Below the pieces are notes generated by a model that ran no database searches, was not told the origin of the DNA, and was given only the letters and a program-made list of their open reading frames with translations. Below are positions 5,213 to 8,959 of a DNA stretch of 8,959 bases, piece after piece. Where the stretch lies: contig SOKD01000045.1 of NCBI GenBank assembly GCA_004376305.1, positions 1 to 8,959 on the forward strand, written 5' to 3'. The translations under genes and the position numbers were made by a program. Position 1 is the first letter of the stretch; every line of letters starts with the position of its first letter. This stretch comes from Candidatus Cloacimonadota bacterium (GTDB taxonomy: Bacteria; Hydrothermota; E44-bin80).

Positions 5213-8080
5213 GTGGATAAAAAACGTATGAAGCAAGCAAGCAAGTACTTATCGAAAAAAGATATAAAGAATAAGGATCGTCTGTATTCGTTCCTCTCCG
5301 ATCTTTCACTCTATGTTCCATCATATTTGTTCAACGAAATAATGAAGAAGGAGCATGGGCTGAAAGAAGGGATAACGAATGAGTGTGCGGTACTCATAGC
5401 GGATATTACCGGATTTACTGCATTGAGTGAAAAACTTTCAAAGATTGGGAAAGAGGGCGCAGAGGAGATTACGGAAATTGTTAACAGCTACTTCTCGCGG
5501 TTACTGGATATAATCTTCATGTATGGAGGTTCTCTTTTCCATTTCAGTGGAGATGCGCTTTCAGTATTGTATTATAGTGAGAGCAAGAGGAAACAAAATA
5601 AGGAACTGAGAGCGCTTCTTTCTTCGTGGGAGATGAAAAAAATACTTAAAGCATTCAGTAAGGTAAAGACATCTCAGGGAGTCTTTCCCCTGAAAGTGCA
5701 CATTTCGCTTCATACCGGTATGGTGAAATCCGTCGTTATTGGATTAAGAGAATCTGGACTTTTCTATCTTACCTGCGGGCGAACAATGAATGAGGCGCAA
5801 CAGTTGGAGGAGAAAAGCCAGGCGGGTGAGATTCTGTTGAGTCAGCAATTCTATAAAGTGGTAAAAGACAAAGTTACCATTGATAGAAAAGAAAAGGGAA
5901 GGCGTGTTCTTAAGGATGTAAGAGCAGGTGTCCCCACGAGGAAGATCAGGAGGCATGGTCTAAAAAAACAGAGAGCTGAGCAATTGCTTCACGGCATAGA
6001 AATGGTCCGTCCGTTCGTTAATCATGTTCTTTTTAGTAAGATTGTTGATTCTCCCGATGGACTTGATGTATGGGGTGAGCACAGAAAGGTGACTATTCTT
6101 TTCATAAATTTCCAGGGATTTAATTTTGAGCGGGATACGAAAGCGATTGTGAATCTTCAGAGGTACTTCTCGGAGCTCGAAAGTATTGTAGAGCGGTACG
6201 ATGGCTCAATCGATAAAGTTGACCTGGCTTCGAATGGTTACAACGTGATGGTGCTCTTTGGTGTTCCCTTTATCCACGAAGACGATGAAGAAAGGGCTGT
6301 TAATTGCGCATATGAAATACTTTCCGGTGTTTGGTCACAGACACTGAAGATAGAAATGAAAATAGGTATTAACTCAGGTTTTGTTTTTGCGGGGAATGTT
6401 GGTTCGAATGAAAGAAGAGAATACACGGTAATGGGTGATGAGGTAAATCTGGCAGCCCGTTTGCTTTCGAAGGCAAAGCCAGAGGATATTATCGTTTCTG
6501 AGAGTGTTTATAAGAACATTAAGGGAACTTTTGAGCTTAAAAGCCTCCAATCGGTGCGGTTGAAAGGCAAGGAGAAATCGGTAAAGATTTTTAAGGTTAC
6601 CTCAAGGAAGAAAAAAATTGTTGGTTTTGAACGACTGCGTGGAGGGGAATCAAAAATACTTATAGGCAGGAAGAACGAACTGAAGCGGTTGAAAAACATT
6701 ATTAAGAAAGTTGAAAAAGGAAAAGGGCATATTGTTACCATCAGTGGTGAGGCTGGTGTTGGGAAATCACGGCTTACCAGAGAGTTTATTGACCTCTGGA
6801 TGAAGAAGAAATATGATTTTACCATGGGATCCTGTCAATTCTACGGTAAACCCATTTCCTATCATCCGTGGAAGGCTCCTCTCTTGAGTTATCTTGGCAT
6901 CGATGAGTTCACGCTTGAGGGGGAGAAAAAGAAAGCAATTGAAAATTTCATGAAGGATGTCAATCCTGCATTGTGTGAATGGTCACCGATCATTGGTGAG
7001 CTTCTTGGACTTGATATTGAAGAGACAAAGCTTACGAGTTCAATAGATGCAAAGCTCAGAAAGCAGAGACTCTTTGACATTATCCTTGATATTCTTTCGT
7101 TTTCAAAAAAGAAAGGGCGCCGACGTAAAAAAGAACCGCTGCTTGTTGTCATTGAAGATTTCCACTGGGCAGATACTGCATCTGCAGATTTGCTCAATTT
7201 TGTTGCCAGGAATATATCCGATATCCCAATTCTCCTTGCCGTAGTGACACGACCCGTTAAAGAAACCGGGGAATTCGCAAAACATCCGTACCATTCAGAA
7301 ATAGTTTTAAGGGAGTTAAAGGAAAGTGAGATTAATGGACTCATTAGTGCTTTGCTCGGGATAGATAGTCCGCAGGAATCTATTGTTAAATTCATAAGAA
7401 AAGAAACACAGGGAAACCCTTTTTATGTTGAAGAGCTGACGAGGTCTCTCATTGAACGAAATATTCTCAAAAAGGCTAAGGGCGAATGGATATTCCCCGA
7501 TGACATCAGAGAACTCAAGATTCCAGATACCATTCAGGGTATCATTATGAGTAGAATCGATAGGCTTCCCTCGATGGTGAAACATGTGCTCCTGACAGCC
7601 TCTGTGATCGGGAGGGAATTCGACTACTGCACACTTGAAGGTATCTATAAGAAGGAAAAAAAAGAATTGAAAGGGTGTCTTTCTTCGCTTCAATATCTTG
7701 ATTTATTGCTCTTCCAGAAAACAGAAAAAATGCAGCGCTATATTTTCAAGCACATTCTCACACAAGAAGTTGCTTACGATAGTATTGCATTCAAACAGAA
7801 GCGGGAACTTCACCTTGAAGTCGCAAATTTTACGGAGAAGAAGTACCGGAAAGCAATAGAGGATGTGCTTGGATTTCTTACGCACCATTTCTACCGGGGA
7901 CAAGATTGGGAGAAGGCATTTTACTATTCAATTGAGGCGGGAGATAAAGCAAAGAAAGCGTATGCGAATATTGAAGCGCTCAGTTATTATGACAGGGCGC
8001 TCGAAATTCTGGAAATAATGAATAAAAGTGGATTACTTGAGGAGATATGGAAAAGAATCAAAGGTGAGTTAAGGGTGTGA
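5213..8080 (+). CDS. Tandem class III adenylyl cyclase with AAA/STAND-type ATPase and short TPR tail (soluble adenylyl cyclase-like)
   Basis: This probable cytosolic signalling enzyme makes cAMP from ATP. From GTG 5213 it has 955 residues. Cyclase domain 1 spans about 58-212: ADITGF (metal Asp64) and FSGDAL (metal Asp114), but Gln196 where a catalytic Arg is usual. Cyclase domain 2 spans about 289-462: metal positions are lost (INFQGF with Asn299; GYNVMVLFG with Tyr343), while Lys335, Thr405, Asn412 and Arg416 (EYTVMGDEVNLAARL) are intact. The halves are complementary, as in mammalian sAC. An ATPase domain follows with Walker A GEAGVGKS (512-519) and Walker B-like LLVVIEDFHWAD (643-654). About one TPR-like helical pair (about 895-935) ends the protein, shorter than many relatives. 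TTG 5189 has no RBS and lies at the predicted transcript start. GTG 5213 follows AGAAAG; ATG 5228 is the alternative. The stop overlaps the next gene. Confidence 0.9.
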   Translation: MDKKRMKQASKYLSKKDIKNKDRLYSFLSDLSLYVPSYLFNEIMKKEHGLKEGITNECAVLIADITGFTALSEKLSKIGKEGAEEITEIVNSYFSRLLDIIFMYGGSLFHFSGDALSVLYYSESKRKQNKELRALLSSWEMKKILKAFSKVKTSQGVFPLKVHISLHTGMVKSVVIGLRESGLFYLTCGRTMNEAQQLEEKSQAGEILLSQQFYKVVKDKVTIDRKEKGRRVLKDVRAGVPTRKIRRHGLKKQRAEQLLHGIEMVRPFVNHVLFSKIVDSPDGLDVWGEHRKVTILFINFQGFNFERDTKAIVNLQRYFSELESIVERYDGSIDKVDLASNGYNVMVLFGVPFIHEDDEERAVNCAYEILSGVWSQTLKIEMKIGINSGFVFAGNVGSNERREYTVMGDEVNLAARLLSKAKPEDIIVSESVYKNIKGTFELKSLQSVRLKGKEKSVKIFKVTSRKKKIVGFERLRGGESKILIGRKNELKRLKNIIKKVEKGKGHIVTISGEAGVGKSRLTREFIDLWMKKKYDFTMGSCQFYGKPISYHPWKAPLLSYLGIDEFTLEGEKKKAIENFMKDVNPALCEWSPIIGELLGLDIEETKLTSSIDAKLRKQRLFDIILDILSFSKKKGRRRKKEPLLVVIEDFHWADTASADLLNFVARNISDIPILLAVVTRPVKETGEFAKHPYHSEIVLRELKESEINGLISALLGIDSPQESIVKFIRKETQGNPFYVEELTRSLIERNILKKAKGEWIFPDDIRELKIPDTIQGIIMSRIDRLPSMVKHVLLTASVIGREFDYCTLEGIYKKEKKELKGCLSSLQYLDLLLFQKTEKMQRYIFKHILTQEVAYDSIAFKQKRELHLEVANFTEKKYRKAIEDVLGFLTHHFYRGQDWEKAFYYSIEAGDKAKKAYANIEALSYYDRALEILEIMNKSGLLEEIWKRIKGELRV
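8063..8068 (+). promoter_or_regulatory. Ribosome binding site GGTGAG for the O-antigen ligase-like gene
   Basis: GGTGAG inside the cyclase 3' end matches the 3' half of the extended AAGGAGGTGAT Shine-Dalgarno. It stands 8 nt before GTG 8077. It supports GTG 8077 as the start and coupling with the cyclase gene. Confidence 0.45.
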
Positions 8081-8959
8081 AATGGGTCAACCGGGTTACC
8101 GAGTACCTTTTCTATCTTTTTTTTGCCTCTTTGATATTTTCAAATACACTTGCCCAGGGCTGCGCAGTAATTCTTATTTTCTTGTGGCTTTTTCGGTGGA
8201 TCGCTACACGACGGTTTATTAAATCGCCCCTTGATTTACCTGTGATCCTGTACTTGCTCATGAGAACAATTTCCTGTTTTACTTCAATCGACATGGTAAG
8301 GAGTTTCAGCGAGCTCCGTTCAGTCATATTCTTCTCCCTTATTTATTTTGCCATCACGAATTTCAGCAAGACGGAGGATGATGATTCAGTGCTGTATCGG
8401 AATATTGCCATCCTCATCTATGCTGGAGCAATAGCAGCATTATTCGGGATCATCTTCTTCTTTATTCTCCATGGAACCGTAAAAGCTCAATCAACTGCCG
8501 GTGGTATTACGAGATTTGCTGAATACTCAATGATCACTCTTTGTCTTTCTTTTGCGCTGGCACATGAGAGGCGTATCTTCCCGAAACGATTCCTGGCATT
8601 CATAATAATTGGAATGCTTACCGGTGGTTTGATCCTGGCGCAGCAGAGGGCACAATGGTTGGGTATTATCCCCGTTGCACTTATCATCGGTTTCAAGCGT
8701 GAGCGGTGGATGCTGGGGTACATTATGGCAGTCTCTGGTGGACTGACCTTGTTCTTGAGAACAATCCGTAGCAGGATGCAAACATTTTCTAATCTTCTTT
8801 CATACACAACGGGGAGACTTGATATTTGGCATGGTGCTCGGACACTTCTTTTCAAAAGACCGATACTGGGTTTTGGCCCCCGCACCTATCCGGTTGTTTC
8901 ACCTATTCTCAAAAACAGAGGAACGTGGCATTCTGACTATATCCAAACATATATGGATA
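8077..8959 (+). CDS. O-antigen ligase/polymerase (Wzy_C/WaaL-type) membrane protein, 3' partial
   Basis: This is an integral inner-membrane protein of the O-antigen ligase superfamily (WaaL/Wzy/PglL-like), joining or polymerising lipid-linked glycans on the periplasmic face. The frame is open from GTG 8077 to the right edge: 294 codons, incomplete. An in-frame TGA at 8065-8067 leaves GTG 8077 as the only sensible start. It overlaps the cyclase stop as GTGA. The sequence is a run of hydrophobic helices (about 10-30 onward). It carries the family pattern LAQQRAQWLG (187-196, conserved-type Arg191), then the Wzy_C loop GRLDIWHGARTLL (246-258), a PILGFGPRTYP block and the H-S-D-Y segment (His285), which sits where the ligase family has its key loop His. 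The family fit is good, but ligase, polymerase or protein glycosyltransferase cannot be separated without the C-terminus. Its position beside the cyclase suggests joint expression. Confidence 0.85.
   Translation, partial: MKWVNRVTEYLFYLFFASLIFSNTLAQGCAVILIFLWLFRWIATRRFIKSPLDLPVILYLLMRTISCFTSIDMVRSFSELRSVIFFSLIYFAITNFSKTEDDDSVLYRNIAILIYAGAIAALFGIIFFFILHGTVKAQSTAGGITRFAEYSMITLCLSFALAHERRIFPKRFLAFIIIGMLTGGLILAQQRAQWLGIIPVALIIGFKRERWMLGYIMAVSGGLTLFLRTIRSRMQTFSNLLSYTTGRLDIWHGARTLLFKRPILGFGPRTYPVVSPILKNRGTWHSDYIQTYMD

Noticed and set aside
6889..7395. 168-codon open frame on the - strand
   Set aside because: It lies wholly inside the ATPase region of the cyclase gene, is Ser/Ile/Phe-rich as expected of an antisense reading, and shows no domain pattern.
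8082..8219. ATG at 8082 as the start of a gene after the cyclase
   Set aside because: This frame stops after about 45 codons, whereas the GTG 8077 frame stays open to the end of the window and encodes family motifs.
8487..8885. 132-codon open frame on the - strand
   Set aside because: It is antisense to the O-antigen ligase-like frame, which carries the Wzy_C signature and runs off the window edge; the reverse product has no recognisable features.
1..8959. tRNA, rRNA, CRISPR array, insertion sequence or prophage signals
   Set aside because: No cloverleaf, spaced repeats, transposase motifs or terminal inverted repeats were seen; nearly all sequence is accounted for by ordinary coding frames.

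Overview
The window is about 9 kb of chromosomal DNA from a Gram-negative-type bacterium, with all genes on the + strand and very little spacer. Base composition looks moderately AT-rich by eye (low forties % GC, not computed). The envelope signs are a lipoprotein signal with SLH-like repeats, an O-antigen ligase/polymerase-type membrane protein and an LPG-synthase-TM/AglD-type membrane protein. The lineage cannot be fixed from the sequence. A large tandem-cyclase/ATPase protein and the divergent members of common families suggest a sparsely sampled phylum rather than a model proteobacterium or firmicute.

Layout. (1) 2-925: C-terminal part of a polytopic membrane protein of the lysylphosphatidylglycerol synthase TM / UPF0104 family, entering from the left edge. 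(2) 926-1085: the only sizeable spacer, with two adjacent small hairpins, a 12-nt direct repeat and a clear TTGACA promoter close to the next gene. (3) 1086-5141: a tight gene run comprising a membrane-anchored M23 (LytM) protein with an altered zinc site, a lipoprotein with two SLH-like modules, recJ, and a divergent YfiH/PgeF laccase-domain protein. (4) 5142-5212: a short spacer with a second TTGACA. (5) 5213-8080: a tandem adenylyl cyclase-AAA ATPase protein resembling mammalian soluble adenylyl cyclase (sAC). (6) 8077-8959: an O-antigen ligase-like protein that overlaps the cyclase stop by four bases and runs off the right edge.

How the genes fit together. The M23 protein, the SLH lipoprotein and the two polysaccharide/lipid-type membrane proteins all point to cell envelope building. 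RecJ and the laccase-domain protein look like housekeeping passengers. The cyclase and the O-antigen ligase are translationally abutted, so their expression is probably linked, though no functional link is proven.

Most interesting points. The two cyclase domains have complementary degeneration, which predicts one composite active site as in sAC, but the residues at the sAC bicarbonate-site positions are changed. The lipoprotein gene has a convincing signal peptide and lipobox but no ATG, GTG or TTG in front of it; the best start is an ATT overlapping the previous stop codon. Both the M23 protein and the YfiH-like protein have lost a metal-ligand histidine.
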